From contig CP107199.1 of the NCBI GenBank assembly GCA_025758065.1, positions 3,073,501-3,137,500 of the forward strand: a stretch of DNA of 64,000 nucleotides. The letters run 5' to 3'. This document shows, piece after piece, positions 52,587-61,517 of the stretch (position 1 is the first letter of the stretch; each line of letters starts with the position of its first letter). Under the pieces are notes generated by a model. That model was not told the origin of the DNA and did not search any database. It saw nothing but the letters and a program-made list of their open reading frames with translations. The DNA comes from Lachnospiraceae bacterium (GTDB lineage Bacteria > Bacillota > Clostridia > Lachnospirales > Lachnospiraceae). The position numbers and the translations under genes were made by a program.

Positions 52587-53259
52587 ATTTTAATTGATCA
52601 TAAATAGCCCCTAGTAACTCAAGCTCTTTTGCGATAGCTTCGTATTGTTTTTGCTGAATTTTAAGCATTTCTTCATTTTGCTGAATAATCGTAGCATCAT
52701 TTTCCATTTCTTCTTGGTGGTATTTTTCTTGCCAAGCTGCTGGAGATAAGCTTTGGTAGTATGAAATGCATGCAATAACTATTGTTATGAGCAAACTGAT
52801 TATGCTTAATGCTTTTTCAGATGGCAACTTAATTAGTGATTTATTCTGAATGGGGGGATTTACTTCTTCGTCATAATCGAAATTCTCAGGGATAAGCTGT
52901 TTGGGAATTTCTACGTAATTATCGACAACATGAATTGCGTTGATAGCATCTATTAATGACTCTAATTGATAGATTAATACGTCATTAATATTATTGAGGG
53001 ATTGTGTATCTAATGATTTAGCAATAAAAGAAAAATCATTTTTACGCATGGAAACAATAGAACTTTGAATGAGTTCGGAAAATTGAGTGCAATATGATTC
53101 CGAATAAAGGGCAGATGCCTCTTTAAGTGATGCAGCCATTTGACTTAATGCCGCGTTTAGTGTATCAGGCTGGAAAGCTGATTCATAAAGTGTTGTGATC
53201 TGTTTTATTTGGGCAATGAGACGTTCCAGCGCAGAAGACAAGTCAACAGATTGTTTCAT
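52390..53259 (-). CDS. Membrane protein of unknown function, coiled-coil
   Basis: A 289-residue protein. The first 150 residues are helical (SSALERLIAQIKQITTLYES). A membrane segment follows (ALSIISLLITIVIACISYY, about 150-168), then a coiled coil (NDATIIQQNEEMLKIQQKQ). The last 65 residues are Ser/Pro/Asp-rich and lie antisense to the 52293-52586 gene, so the native C-terminus may have been lost and replaced by read-through. Its promoter and leader at 53277-53331 are nearly the same as those of the unrelated gene at 53479-54024. Confidence 0.6.
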   Translation of the reverse strand: MKQSVDLSSALERLIAQIKQITTLYESAFQPDTLNAALSQMAASLKEASALYSESYCTQFSELIQSSIVSMRKNDFSFIAKSLDTQSLNNINDVLIYQLESLIDAINAIHVVDNYVEIPKQLIPENFDYDEEVNPPIQNKSLIKLPSEKALSIISLLITIVIACISYYQSLSPAAWQEKYHQEEMENDATIIQQNEEMLKIQQKQYEAIAKELELLGAIYDQLKSNSNDPPTSCYIPPEVDFPLQEAGSLPHCIESHYPNDHSDDLPTESQLSTAPHSPDGSELLLKSD

Positions 53260-53276
53260 AGAAAACTCCTTTGTAT

Positions 53277-53364
53277 GTACTCAGCCCTGGCGGGGGCTTG
53301 TAAGTACAGTATAGGACGGGAAGATAAAAATGTAAACAGATAGAAAAAGGGGTGAGAAGAGATG
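53277..53364. repeat. Promoter/leader module, copy 1
   Basis: About 88 bp, closely similar to 54045-54129. For the minus-strand gene it supplies TTTACA, a 17-bp spacer and TATACT, then a leader hairpin (GTACTTAC...GTAC around CCCCCGCCAGGG) before the ribosome binding site. In the plus direction it ends with GGGGTGAGAAGAG before ATG 53362. Confidence 0.7.
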
Positions 53365-53505
53365 AAGAAAAACATAATAAGCTGCATTATTGCGCTGGCA
53401 TGCTCCCAGGTATTTGTATTTTTATCAGGTGGGAGCATGTCCAGATATGAAGAGGCCAGTATATATTGCCTTGTCTATTTATGTGTAAATCAGCTTTTGA
53501 ATTAG
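53362..53505 (+). CDS. Possible 47-residue hydrophobic peptide
   Basis: ATG 53362 follows AAAAAGGGGTGAGAAG, and the frame encodes 47 residues: MKKNIISCIIALACSQVFVF, then LSGGSMSRYEEASIYCLVYL and VNQLLN. The start looks like a signal or membrane segment. Against it: the coding region contains a hairpin (ATGCTCCCA/TGGGAGCAT) and the 3' end overlaps the opposite gene by 27 bp. Confidence 0.4.
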   Translation: MKKNIISCIIALACSQVFVFLSGGSMSRYEEASIYCLVYLCVNQLLN

Positions 53506-54024
53506 AAGATTTATAAAAGACTTAATTTCATTGGAATAAAGATTAATGAACCAAAAAGTTAAATTGAAAAAATTAAGATTGATTCTTCTAGGATAAAATC
53601 CAATCCAGTTTAAGAAAGAGCTTGGAATAGAAAAGGTAGCCTTTAATGCAACTAAAGGATTAAACGCTTTTTTGTAATCGTATACAAAAAAATCCCAATT
53701 GTTTAATAGGTCAGAGTAATGCTGTTTTGCAATTTCATAATTTACATAATCTGGATTGCTACGTTTCATGCTTTCTTTTTGATAACTGTATTTAACAATA
53801 ATGGGGTAATAGGACAAAACTTTTTTAAGATTTTTGGTGTTTGCTGACTCTGCGTATATATACCTATTCAATAAAAACAAGGACTTTTTAATCTCAAAGA
53901 GGCAATGCAAGGAATGAATAATTCCGTGTGCGTATACGGTTAGAAAAAGCAAAATAAGGACTTCTTTTTTGTGAAGGTGTGAAAGTTGTTCTATTAATTT
54001 ATTTACTTTGGAATATAGAGCCAT
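53479..54024 (-). CDS. Hypothetical membrane protein
   Basis: A 181-residue protein with two hydrophobic stretches (VLILLFLTVYAHGIIHSLHC near residue 22 and FFNLTFWFINLY near 155) and many aromatic and Asn/Lys residues. Codon use is more AT-rich than the core genes, suggesting transfer. ATG follows AAAGGAGAATAGCTT. It shares its promoter and leader hairpin (54045-54129) with the otherwise different gene at 52390-53259. Not recognised. Confidence 0.6.
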   Translation of the reverse strand: MALYSKVNKLIEQLSHLHKKEVLILLFLTVYAHGIIHSLHCLFEIKKSLFLLNRYIYAESANTKNLKKVLSYYPIIVKYSYQKESMKRSNPDYVNYEIAKQHYSDLLNNWDFFVYDYKKAFNPLVALKATFSIPSSFLNWIGFYPRRINLNFFNLTFWFINLYSNEIKSFINLLIQKLIYT

Positions 54025-54044
54025 AAGCTATTCTCCTTTCTTTA

Positions 54045-54129
54045 GTACTTAGCCCTGGCGGGGGCCTGTAAGTACAGTATAAGACGGGAAAAAGGAAAAG
54101 TAAACAGACAGAAAAGGGGTGAGAAAATG
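54045..54129. repeat. Promoter/leader module, copy 2
   Basis: About 85 bp similar to 53277-53364: GTACTTAGCCCTGGCGGGGG start, TAAGTACAGTATAAGACGGG centre. For the minus gene: TTTACT, 17-bp spacer, TATACT, then a 5' leader hairpin. In the plus direction it ends with GGGGTGAGAAAATG; an IS66-type element begins 8 bp after that ATG (54138). Confidence 0.7.
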
Positions 54130-54206
54130 CTCAGTGGGTTACTATACACGGGCAGACTTGTGTACAACCACTCGGTCAATTAAAATAAGGGAGTCTGATG
54201 CACAAA

Positions 54207-55895
54207 TCAGGCTCCATATCTTCTGTTAAAGATTTCCATGACAGCGGTATAAATGTTGGGGTTGTTTTTTCGTACTTCAAGCAGCACACCCTTGCTATGA
54301 CATAATTCTTCGATACTTTCAAGGCTTCGAAATGTCATTGCAAAAGTCTGTTTTCGTTTATAATCTCTCAAACAGCGTTCTGCGGTATTGTTTGTGGTTG
54401 GCACCCTCATGTCATGCAGGAAAAGAAGATGCTCTGTTTTATATTCCTGCATCCGGCGATATAAGTTGTAGCCTTCGCGGTAATACGGGCTTGGCTCATT
54501 ACGTTTGTATTCTTCTTTGGCTTTGTCCAGGATTTCCTGATACTCTGTCTCAAAGCCAGCTACTGTTTGAGCGTCTAACGATGCTTCACCGGTATGTTCT
54601 TTCCGGTAATGTATCATTCGTTGGAGCAGTTCTCTCATTCGCCGGTTCCAGGTAAGGGATGACTCATTTTCCATGCTGTCTTTCAGATACCGTTCTACAT
54701 GCGCAAGGCATTCCTGATGAGCGCTTCCATAACGGTAAAAAGTAATTTCATGATCGTGTACCAGAATCCCCCGGAAATCTTCTGTTACAGTTCCCTTTAC
54801 GCCTTCATGCCCCTTTTTCTCACGGGCAAAGTAAAGTACCTTTTCCTCATCTGAAGATGCGCAGACAAATACATAGGCGCTTTCTCCGTTTACGCGGGCA
54901 TTTGTACAGTCTGTATGCAGAACCGGGCAGGACAGCAGGTCTGCAAAGATTTTTTTCCGTTCTGTTTCTGTTTTGGAAGAAAACTCACGGCAGAGTTTAT
55001 TGATCATTCCTCTGGAAATTTTCAGCTTTCCACCTGTCAAATCAGAGAGAAAGCGCTGGCTTTTATCAATGGAAACTGCACAGTCTGTATTTAACAGAAA
55101 TAAAAGTGACTTGATGCTGCCATCATAGTTCACATCATCAACCACTCCTGCGGGAAAAGCTGCATGGACTTTTTCTCCCGTCTTGGAGTTACGATATACA
55201 TCTGCCTGATATTCCGTTACATGAAGAATCATTTCAATGGAAACAAGCTGTTTGGTTATGATCTTCTTTGTTTTTTTGAAATCCGGATCCTCTGCCACAA
55301 TTTTGGGCGCAGGCAGATGTACAGTCTGAGTTGCTTCCTGCTTTTTCCTTCCATGATGGGCGTGCCCTGGCTGCGCTCCGGGTTTTCTTCCAGTGCGTTC
55401 ACGATTGTTGGATATTTTTCGACGGTTTCTTGATTGTGATGACGGAATGGAGGAATTTTCATAATCACGGTTCAACTGTGCCAGAAGTTTCTTATTCTGT
55501 CCCTCTGTTTTTTCCAGCTGATCCTTTAGCTCACTGTTTTCACGGCGCAGTCCAGCGACCTCAGACAATGCCTGATCACGGCGTTGTTCTGCGGCAAAGC
55601 GCATTCTTTTAGCCGTTTTTAATGCATGCTCCAGATCTTTCATCTGTGCATTCAGTTCCTTAAGTGCATCTTCATATGCCTCTTCGCACCATTTCCAGGC
55701 TTTTCTTACATCTTTGCGAAGATTTTCAATCGTTTGTTTCAGACGTTTTATCTGTCGTCGGTACTCATCAAGTACTTTTTGATGTTCCATTTGAATCTGT
55801 TGGAATCGTTCTCCTGACTCATGATCGGCTACTTTTTTTCTCAATATTCGGTTTTCACACTGCAACGCTCCAATATATTCAAACGGCTTTCCCAT
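54207..55895 (-). CDS. IS66 family transposase (TnpC)
   Basis: A 562-residue IS66 transposase. A long N-terminal coiled coil (about residues 1-150) precedes an RTGRKPGAQPGHAHHGRKKQ linker and the DDE core (VLHTDCTNARVNG; GILVHDHEITFYRYG, then HQECLAHVERYLKD) and the C-terminal RVPTTNNTAERCLRDYKRKQ. It looks intact. The start codon overlaps the stop of the small upstream gene, implying translational coupling. Confidence 0.9.
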   Translation of the reverse strand: MGKPFEYIGALQCENRILRKKVADHESGERFQQIQMEHQKVLDEYRRQIKRLKQTIENLRKDVRKAWKWCEEAYEDALKELNAQMKDLEHALKTAKRMRFAAEQRRDQALSEVAGLRRENSELKDQLEKTEGQNKKLLAQLNRDYENSSIPSSQSRNRRKISNNRERTGRKPGAQPGHAHHGRKKQEATQTVHLPAPKIVAEDPDFKKTKKIITKQLVSIEMILHVTEYQADVYRNSKTGEKVHAAFPAGVVDDVNYDGSIKSLLFLLNTDCAVSIDKSQRFLSDLTGGKLKISRGMINKLCREFSSKTETERKKIFADLLSCPVLHTDCTNARVNGESAYVFVCASSDEEKVLYFAREKKGHEGVKGTVTEDFRGILVHDHEITFYRYGSAHQECLAHVERYLKDSMENESSLTWNRRMRELLQRMIHYRKEHTGEASLDAQTVAGFETEYQEILDKAKEEYKRNEPSPYYREGYNLYRRMQEYKTEHLLFLHDMRVPTTNNTAERCLRDYKRKQTFAMTFRSLESIEELCHSKGVLLEVRKNNPNIYTAVMEIFNRRYGA

Positions 55896-56077
55896 TATGA
55901 TTGCTCCAATGCTTTAATGATTTTATCCTGGTTTTCAATCAACTGTTTCAGAAGACGGATCTGTTCTTCCTGGGCTTTAATTGTTTTTAAAAGTTCTTTA
56001 TTTTCTTTTTCGTACTGTTCGCAGACACCCTTTTGAAGTTTCAGTAACTGCTCGATTTTTACAGATATGTCATTCAT
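55895..56077 (-). CDS. Small coiled-coil protein of the IS66 element
   Basis: A 60-residue leucine/glutamate-rich coiled coil (IEQLLKLQKGVCEQYEKENK, then LLKQLIENQDKIIKALEQ). ATG 56077 follows GAGGG; the longer frame starts at 56095. It overlaps the transposase start (ATGA-type). Similar short genes precede tnpC in some IS66 elements that lack tnpA/tnpB; function unknown. Confidence 0.65.
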   Translation of the reverse strand: MNDISVKIEQLLKLQKGVCEQYEKENKELLKTIKAQEEQIRLLKQLIENQDKIIKALEQS

Positions 56078-56436
56078 GCTCATCCCTCTTTTCATGGAAT
56101 GATTATAGCAGAAGATCTGAATTTATGCGAATTTGCAGGAGATGATCATTCGTCATTTTTTCATGTGAATAACTCTAAAAAAATGGTCAGATAAGAAGCT
56201 GGCGTGGAGAAACCATCCACAAAAATCGATGAATTCAACACGCCTCAAAAGAGAATTTATAGATACTGTTGATAACTTAAGCAATAAAACATGTAGCCGG
56301 AAGCGATATCCGCAGAATTTCTTCCGGCTAAAATAGTTTTGATGAAAAAGAAAAATGATTTTCGTCACTTTCCACAATGAAAATGAACTACCCGTGTATA
56401 GTAACATAATGTGAAATTATTTTCAAACATTAAATT

Positions 56437-57987
56437 CAGGGATTTCGCTTTTAAGATAAAAAGTTCCCCGTTTTGCAAGGGATCCATCTGGCAGAACGGG
56501 GAATTCTCATATTGAATAAAAAGTTACTGTTTTTTCTGCATAAGCAATCAAAAAGGACACCTTTTATTGTATAATTATGTTACCCACAAAACAACACGAA
56601 AGAAGGTGTCCTTAATGAAAAATTAGCATTAAAGAAGCTGCTAACTTATATGAAAAGTGTATATAAAATCCCGGAGAAAATCAAGGGGTTATCGGACAAA
56701 AGAAAAAGAAGAACGATCCCATTATTTAATATCGTCATGCCGGCACTGCTCTTTCTGATGCTGCAGTATGAGAGTTTTCATACAGTTTTTTCTGCGCCTG
56801 AAAGTATGGGAAAACGATTGAAAAACTGCATACATGGAAAAATACCTAAAATTGATGCGGTCCGTGACCTTCTTACCCAGATAGATCCAGATGAGATCCG
56901 TGAGATCCACGACCAGACGATCGATATCATAAAAAGCAACCGTGTATTTCGGGAAGGGACTATAGGTGGATATGTTGTAGCCGGTATCGATGGAGTGGAA
57001 TTGTTCAACAGCACAAAAAAGTCCTGTTCGGACTGCCTTAGCCGGAAAAACCGTGCAGGTGAAACAGAATATTTCCACCGGAGCGTGGTCTGTATGACAG
57101 TAGGAAAAACGCCACATGTAATCCTGGGCCAGGAAATGTTAAAACCGAGGGACGGAGCGGAAAAAGATGAAGGAGAACTGACAGGAGGAAAAAAGCTGAT
57201 CAGACGTCTGAAGGAAAGACACGGACATTTCGCAGATGTGATCGTAGCAGATGCGCTGTATCTGAATGCCCCATTTATCAATACGATAAAAGAGTGCGGA
57301 CTGGATGCGGTGATCCGACTAAAAGATGAACGAAGGGAACTGTTTCAGGATGCGGAAAGCCTGTTTAAGCGGGATGAGGGGAAAAAAAGGTCGTTTACCT
57401 GTGGAAAAAAGAATATAGAAGTCTGGGATCTTTCAGGATTTGAGATAGATAATAGTCCCCATAAGCTTCGTGTGATCCGATATCATGAAAGCTGGAAAGA
57501 AAACGAACGCCGGATGTGGCTGGTAACGACTCTGGATCAAGGGGAACCTCGGGTTTTATGGGAGATGATGAACCGAAGATGGGATATAGAAGAGAATGGA
57601 TTCCACCAGTTGAAAACGTATTATCACGCAAAACATTGCTATTGCCATGCAGCAACAGAAGTAATATTTGATCTGATGATCATCGGCTTCAACATGAGAG
57701 AATTATACCTGTATCGCCGTATTCAAAGATTTAAAGAAAGTGGAATCAGCCGAAAAAGTGTGAACCGGAAGTTTTGTGATGAGCTATTATTGGAAAAAGT
57801 AAAAAGTATCTTGTATGAAAAGGGCGGATAGTCTGTCAGTGGGAAAATAAAAACAGGCGCTTTGAAATGAGCTAAATTTAACTAAGGGGGGACGTTGTGC
57901 GCATTCAGCTATTCAGGAAGCAAAAGAGAAAATAAGCGTGAGAGGGGCACTATTTATAAATATACAGTGCTAAAAGCGAAATCCCTG
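56437..57987 (+). mobile_element. DDE-transposase IS with 9-bp target duplication
   Basis: About 1551 bp. Perfect 17-bp inverted ends CAGGGATTTCGCTTTTA (56437-56453; complement 57971-57987). CATTAAATT flanks both ends (56428-56436 and 57988-57996), a clean 9-bp target-site duplication, indicating a fairly recent insertion. It lies 31 bp from the IS66-type element. Confidence 0.88.
56650..57831 (+). CDS. IS4-like DDE transposase
   Basis: A 393-residue transposase. Catalytic acidic positions are probably in VVAGIDGVELFNS, VIVADALYLNAP and NRRWDIEENGFHQLKTYYHA, the IS4-type third motif. The true N-terminus may be upstream: ATG 56615 reads MKN and stops, but one extra A would join it in frame to LALKKLLTY and this frame. 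That suggests a single-base loss in an A5 run. Translation from ATG 56650 would still give a nearly complete protein. Confidence 0.82.
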   Translation: MKSVYKIPEKIKGLSDKRKRRTIPLFNIVMPALLFLMLQYESFHTVFSAPESMGKRLKNCIHGKIPKIDAVRDLLTQIDPDEIREIHDQTIDIIKSNRVFREGTIGGYVVAGIDGVELFNSTKKSCSDCLSRKNRAGETEYFHRSVVCMTVGKTPHVILGQEMLKPRDGAEKDEGELTGGKKLIRRLKERHGHFADVIVADALYLNAPFINTIKECGLDAVIRLKDERRELFQDAESLFKRDEGKKRSFTCGKKNIEVWDLSGFEIDNSPHKLRVIRYHESWKENERRMWLVTTLDQGEPRVLWEMMNRRWDIEENGFHQLKTYYHAKHCYCHAATEVIFDLMIIGFNMRELYLYRRIQRFKESGISRKSVNRKFCDELLLEKVKSILYEKGG

Positions 57988-58094
57988 CATTAAATTATCT
58001 AACCTTGAGAAAAATGGATTTTGATGATAAGATGAAATTGGGATAGGATGCATTTTTAAATCCAGCTTGACATCGACGAAGAATGGAGGTTATA

Positions 58095-58964
58095 GTGACG
58101 AAAGAAGAAATTGTGAAAACAGAAGCGTTGGAAGCCCGCTATAAAAGATATAAGAGTATCTTAAAAGACCTCACTATCATGAGCGATGTGTTTATGCGGA
58201 ATGTATTCAAAAAGCGGGAATGCACAGAATATGTTTTGCAGGTGATCATGGGAAAAAAGAATCTGCGGATCATCGATCAGGTTTTGCAGAAAGATTATAA
58301 AAACTTACAGGGACGTTCAGCTATATTGGATTGTGTTGTCAGAGATGCTGATGGAAAACAGATGGATGTGGAAATCCAGCAGGATAATGAAGGTGCATCT
58401 CCAAAGCGGGCGAGATATCATAGCGGCTTAATGGATATGAATACATTGAATCCGGGGCAGGATTTTGATGAGCTCCCTGAAAGCTATGTTATTTTTATTA
58501 CCAGAGATGACGCACTGGGTTATGGACTTCCAATTTATCATATACATAGAACGATTGAAGAAGTCAGTGAGAATTTTAAGGATGAGACCCATATTATTTA
58601 TGTAAATTCTAAGAAACAGGACGACACTGAATTAGGACGACTGATGCATGATCTGCATTGTAAGAATGCAGGAGATATGCATAGTAAGATTTTAGCTGAT
58701 AGAGTATACGAATTAAAAGAAACACAGAAAGGGGTGGAATTCATGTGCCGTGAAATGGAACAGATTTATAGTGAAGGAATTGAAAACGGTGAAAAACTTG
58801 GTATTGCGAAGGGCGAAAAGCTTGGCATTGAAAAAGGCGAACTGAAGAAAGCTAAAGAAACCGCCCTTTCCCTTGCTGAAATGGGCTTATCTGTTGATAA
58901 GATTGCACAAGCAGTTAAAATCAATGTTGATACAGTTCGGGAATGGATTGACGGGAATGTATAG
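58095..58964 (+). CDS. Rpn/PD-(D/E)XK nuclease family protein (transposase-associated)
   Basis: A 289-residue member of the Rpn/PDDEXK_2 family, linked to recombination-promoting nucleases. The nuclease core includes RSAILDCVVRDADGKQMDVE followed by IQQ (D...ExQ catalytic elements, about residues 75-98). The C-terminal region has GEKLGIAKGEKLGIEKGELK repeats and a helix-turn-helix-like end (AEMGLSVDKIAQAVKINVDT). GTG 58095 is preceded by GGAGG; ATG 58083 is the alternative. Often found in multiple copies and near mobile DNA. Confidence 0.85.
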   Translation: MTKEEIVKTEALEARYKRYKSILKDLTIMSDVFMRNVFKKRECTEYVLQVIMGKKNLRIIDQVLQKDYKNLQGRSAILDCVVRDADGKQMDVEIQQDNEGASPKRARYHSGLMDMNTLNPGQDFDELPESYVIFITRDDALGYGLPIYHIHRTIEEVSENFKDETHIIYVNSKKQDDTELGRLMHDLHCKNAGDMHSKILADRVYELKETQKGVEFMCREMEQIYSEGIENGEKLGIAKGEKLGIEKGELKKAKETALSLAEMGLSVDKIAQAVKINVDTVREWIDGNV

Positions 58965-59021
58965 ATAAAATTGTAATAAAGAAATCTGCCTTTCAAAGTT
59001 GGTAGTTGAAGGGATAAACTT

Positions 59022-59339
59022 ATGGCATCAAGTCAAGAATATTTACAATTTGTATTAGAACAGTTATCGGATTTAGAAGAGATTAATTATCGTGCTATGA
59101 TGGGAGAATACATCATATATTATCGGAGCAAAATTATCGGAGGCATATATGATGACAGATTACTTGTAAAACCCATAAAATCTGCAATTTCTTACATGCC
59201 AACAGTAACTTATGAATTACCATATGATGGAGCAAAAGAAATGCTGTTGGTAGAAGAGGTTGACAGCAAAGAATTTCTGGCTGGGCTTTTTAATGCAATG
59301 TACGCGGAATTGCCAGTTCCTAAGTCGAAAAAGAAATAG
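59022..59339 (+). CDS. TfoX/Sxy N-terminal domain protein
   Basis: A 105-residue protein matching the TfoX N-terminal domain alone (YRAMMGEYIIYYRSKIIGGI, then YDDRLLVKP; the MMGEY motif is typical). The competence regulator TfoX has a second domain that is absent here; stand-alone domains are common in Firmicutes and of uncertain function. It follows the Rpn gene after 57 nt. Confidence 0.8.
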   Translation: MASSQEYLQFVLEQLSDLEEINYRAMMGEYIIYYRSKIIGGIYDDRLLVKPIKSAISYMPTVTYELPYDGAKEMLLVEEVDSKEFLAGLFNAMYAELPVPKSKKK

Positions 59340-59404
59340 GTAGATTCAAGTTTGACGAAATAAACAATATAAACAGAATAAATGATTATAAAACTGATCA
59401 AAGG

Positions 59405-59435
59405 GAGGTTGCTTTAAAACAATGCAGCCTCTTTT
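59405..59435 (+). terminator. Terminator after the TfoX-domain gene
   Basis: GAGGTTGC pairs with GCAGCCTC (one mismatch) around an 11-nt loop, followed by TTTTCG. Confidence 0.7.
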
Positions 59436-59546
59436 CGTATTTATATACAAAATAAAGATGTTGCCATAAATTCATAATTCAACCGGCAGTTGAATGAGGT
59501 TTTGCTTTACCTGACGTATAATGAATAAGAGAAGGGGTGATAAGAT

Positions 59547-60239
59547 ATGAGCATTTATATTACAGGTGATGTGCATGGTGATTTTTTTGAGTTGCAGCAG
59601 TGGGGTTGTGCAATGGAGTTAAAGAAAAGTGATATCATCGTTATCCTTGGCGATGTGGCCTTGAATTATTTTGGTGGCTGGAAAGATCATAAAAGGAAAA
59701 AGAAAGCCAATGTACTTGGGTCAGAGATTTTCTGTATTCATGGAAATCATGAGATGCGGCCGGAAGATGCAGGATGTTATGAACTCATAAACTGGCATGG
59801 TGGAAAAGTCTGGTGGCAACCGGAATTTCCCAATCTGATCTTCGCAAAAGATGGCGAAATTTATGATCTGGATGGCAAGAAAGTAATTGTACTTGGCGGT
59901 GCATATTCCGTAGATAAGTATTACAGGCTTGCTCATGATTATCAGTGGTTTCCAAATGAACAGTCATCTGCTGAAATTAAGAAATTTGCAGAAGAACAGC
60001 TTGACAGAGTAAATTGGAAAGTAGATGCCGTCTTTTCTCATACCTGCCCCTATAAATATCGTCCGCTTGAAGCAATGATCCATGGAATTGATCAGAGCAC
60101 AATAGATACAATAACAGAAGAGTGGCTGGATCTGATAGAAGATAAACTGGATTATAAGAAGTGGTATTGCGGACACTGGCATATTAATAAACGCATTGAT
60201 AAGATGGAATTTCTTTTTCATGATGTACGGCTATTTTAA
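59547..60239 (+). CDS. Calcineurin-like metallophosphoesterase
   Basis: A 230-residue phosphoesterase. Metal-ligand motifs are ITGDVHGD, VILGDVALN, CIHGNHE, FSHTCP and YCGHWH, all intact. It differs from the phosphoesterase at 30413. ATG follows AAGGGGTGATAAG. It begins the island continued by the unknown gene at 60253, the HAD protein and later a second phosphoesterase and a PARG-type protein. The substrate is unknown; related enzymes act on nucleotides, RNA or phosphoproteins. Confidence 0.85.
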   Translation: MSIYITGDVHGDFFELQQWGCAMELKKSDIIVILGDVALNYFGGWKDHKRKKKANVLGSEIFCIHGNHEMRPEDAGCYELINWHGGKVWWQPEFPNLIFAKDGEIYDLDGKKVIVLGGAYSVDKYYRLAHDYQWFPNEQSSAEIKKFAEEQLDRVNWKVDAVFSHTCPYKYRPLEAMIHGIDQSTIDTITEEWLDLIEDKLDYKKWYCGHWHINKRIDKMEFLFHDVRLF

Positions 60240-60252
60240 GGAGGTAAAGACG

Positions 60253-60813
60253 ATGATCGATAAAAATGATCCAGAAATTCAGGCATACCTGAAGGAAGAA
60301 CTTCAAAAACAGAAAGAACAGATTACGGAACGGATTCTGTGGAGAAATGCCAAATCACTGCTTGGTGGTCCAACGTATGCTGATATGGAGTATTATACTG
60401 GCCTTTCCAGAGCGGAAATTGAAGAAATCGCAGATAAATGCCAGTGGAAGTTAACCATTAAGGAAGGCTATGCTGAGGGAAGCTTGGTTGGACAAGTGGA
60501 AAGTCTTTGTAACTGCCTTAAAAATAAGGACATTGATTACGATAAAATATCCAGAGGATATGGTATAGATTTATCCTGTGTAAAAGAATGGGCAAAGGAT
60601 CCAGACAAGTATGCAGTATTGGAATTAGTTTCTCAGGGAATTGACGATGATTATATTATAGAGAGTTTCAATCTTACAGAGAAAGAATTTTTAAACTTTG
60701 TACCGTCTGATCAGGAACTGCGGGAGTATAAACCAGTCTTTCAGAGAAAGGAACTTTCAGATGAAGAACTGGAAGCACGATACCAGAAAATGATTGAATC
60801 AGAGGGATTGTAA
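60253..60813 (+). CDS. Hypothetical helical protein
   Basis: A 186-residue, acidic, helix-rich protein with no signal peptide or membrane segment. It starts MIDKNDPEIQAYLKEELQKQ and contains YYTGLSRAEIEEIADKCQW, then repeated short helical units (LELVSQGIDDDYIIESFNLT) resembling the C-terminal part of Rpn-like proteins. ATG 60253 follows AAGGAGGTAAAG. Its stop overlaps the start of the HAD gene by one base, so the two are coupled. Function unknown. Confidence 0.65.
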   Translation: MIDKNDPEIQAYLKEELQKQKEQITERILWRNAKSLLGGPTYADMEYYTGLSRAEIEEIADKCQWKLTIKEGYAEGSLVGQVESLCNCLKNKDIDYDKISRGYGIDLSCVKEWAKDPDKYAVLELVSQGIDDDYIIESFNLTEKEFLNFVPSDQELREYKPVFQRKELSDEELEARYQKMIESEGL

Positions 60814-61517
60814 TGGAAAAACTGATTAGTACTGGCCCTGAAAAAGTGATCTTTCTTGATATTGATGGGGTTTTAAATAGCAATCGTTCGACAGAACCAA
60901 TCATTGCGGAAGATATGGTAAAGAGATTGGCTCATATTGCCAGGAAAACAGGAGCGTCCATTGTTTTGTCTTCTTCCTGGCGTTATGAATATGCACGTCA
61001 TATAAATTCTGAGTCGGATTATTATGACAAGGATGTGGATCGTCTTATTATATTATTAAAGAAATATGGTTTAGAAATTGCTGATATAACGCCTTTATCC
61101 TATATCAATGGAGCAAATGCGCGTCCATATGAGATTCGTACATGGCTTGCAGGCCGGGCTAATGTAAAACGGTTTGTTATTCTGGATGATGAATTTTGGC
61201 TTTGGAACTATCTGGAAGATTTTGTTGTGTGTACTATGCACATGGCATCAGGTGGAATTACTACATATGGGCTTACAGATGATGATGCTCAGAAAGCAGT
61301 TGATATTTTAGCGGATAAAGCCAGTATTCAGAAACAACTTCAAGAACAAAAAGCTAAAATAGCAGAGAAGCTTTTAAAGCAATATGGAATGGATGATATT
61401 CAGATAGGTGCAGCATGTACGGATATGCCATTGGATGAAGCCTGCGATATCGCTGACAGAGTAGAAAAAACAGAAATTGCCAAAGGTAGAAGGAAAAATA
61501 ATTATGACGAAAAATGA
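60813..61517 (+). CDS. HAD-domain protein (type found in Swiss Army Knife RNA repair proteins)
   Basis: A 234-residue HAD hydrolase-like domain. Motif I is VIFLDIDGVLNS, motif II IVLSSSWR and the late acidic motif FVILDDEFWLW. This set is typical of the HAD_SAK_2 type found in multi-domain RNA repair proteins, which may remove terminal phosphates. The C-terminal 70 residues are a helical extension. Coupled to the gene before it and overlapping the small gene after it by 14 bp. Confidence 0.78.
   Translation: MEKLISTGPEKVIFLDIDGVLNSNRSTEPIIAEDMVKRLAHIARKTGASIVLSSSWRYEYARHINSESDYYDKDVDRLIILLKKYGLEIADITPLSYINGANARPYEIRTWLAGRANVKRFVILDDEFWLWNYLEDFVVCTMHMASGGITTYGLTDDDAQKAVDILADKASIQKQLQEQKAKIAEKLLKQYGMDDIQIGAACTDMPLDEACDIADRVEKTEIAKGRRKNNYDEK

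Larger units (their letters stand above)
54138..56405 (-). mobile_element. IS66-type insertion sequence
   Basis: About 2268 bp. Inverted ends GTTACTATACACGGGCAG (54138-54155) and its near-complement at 56388-56405. It carries the IS66 transposase and a short coupled coiled-coil gene but no tnpA/tnpB. The flanking 8-mers do not match, so no target duplication is visible. 56096-56387 holds no gene, only a hairpin (AGCCGGAAG/CTTCCGGCT). Confidence 0.82.
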
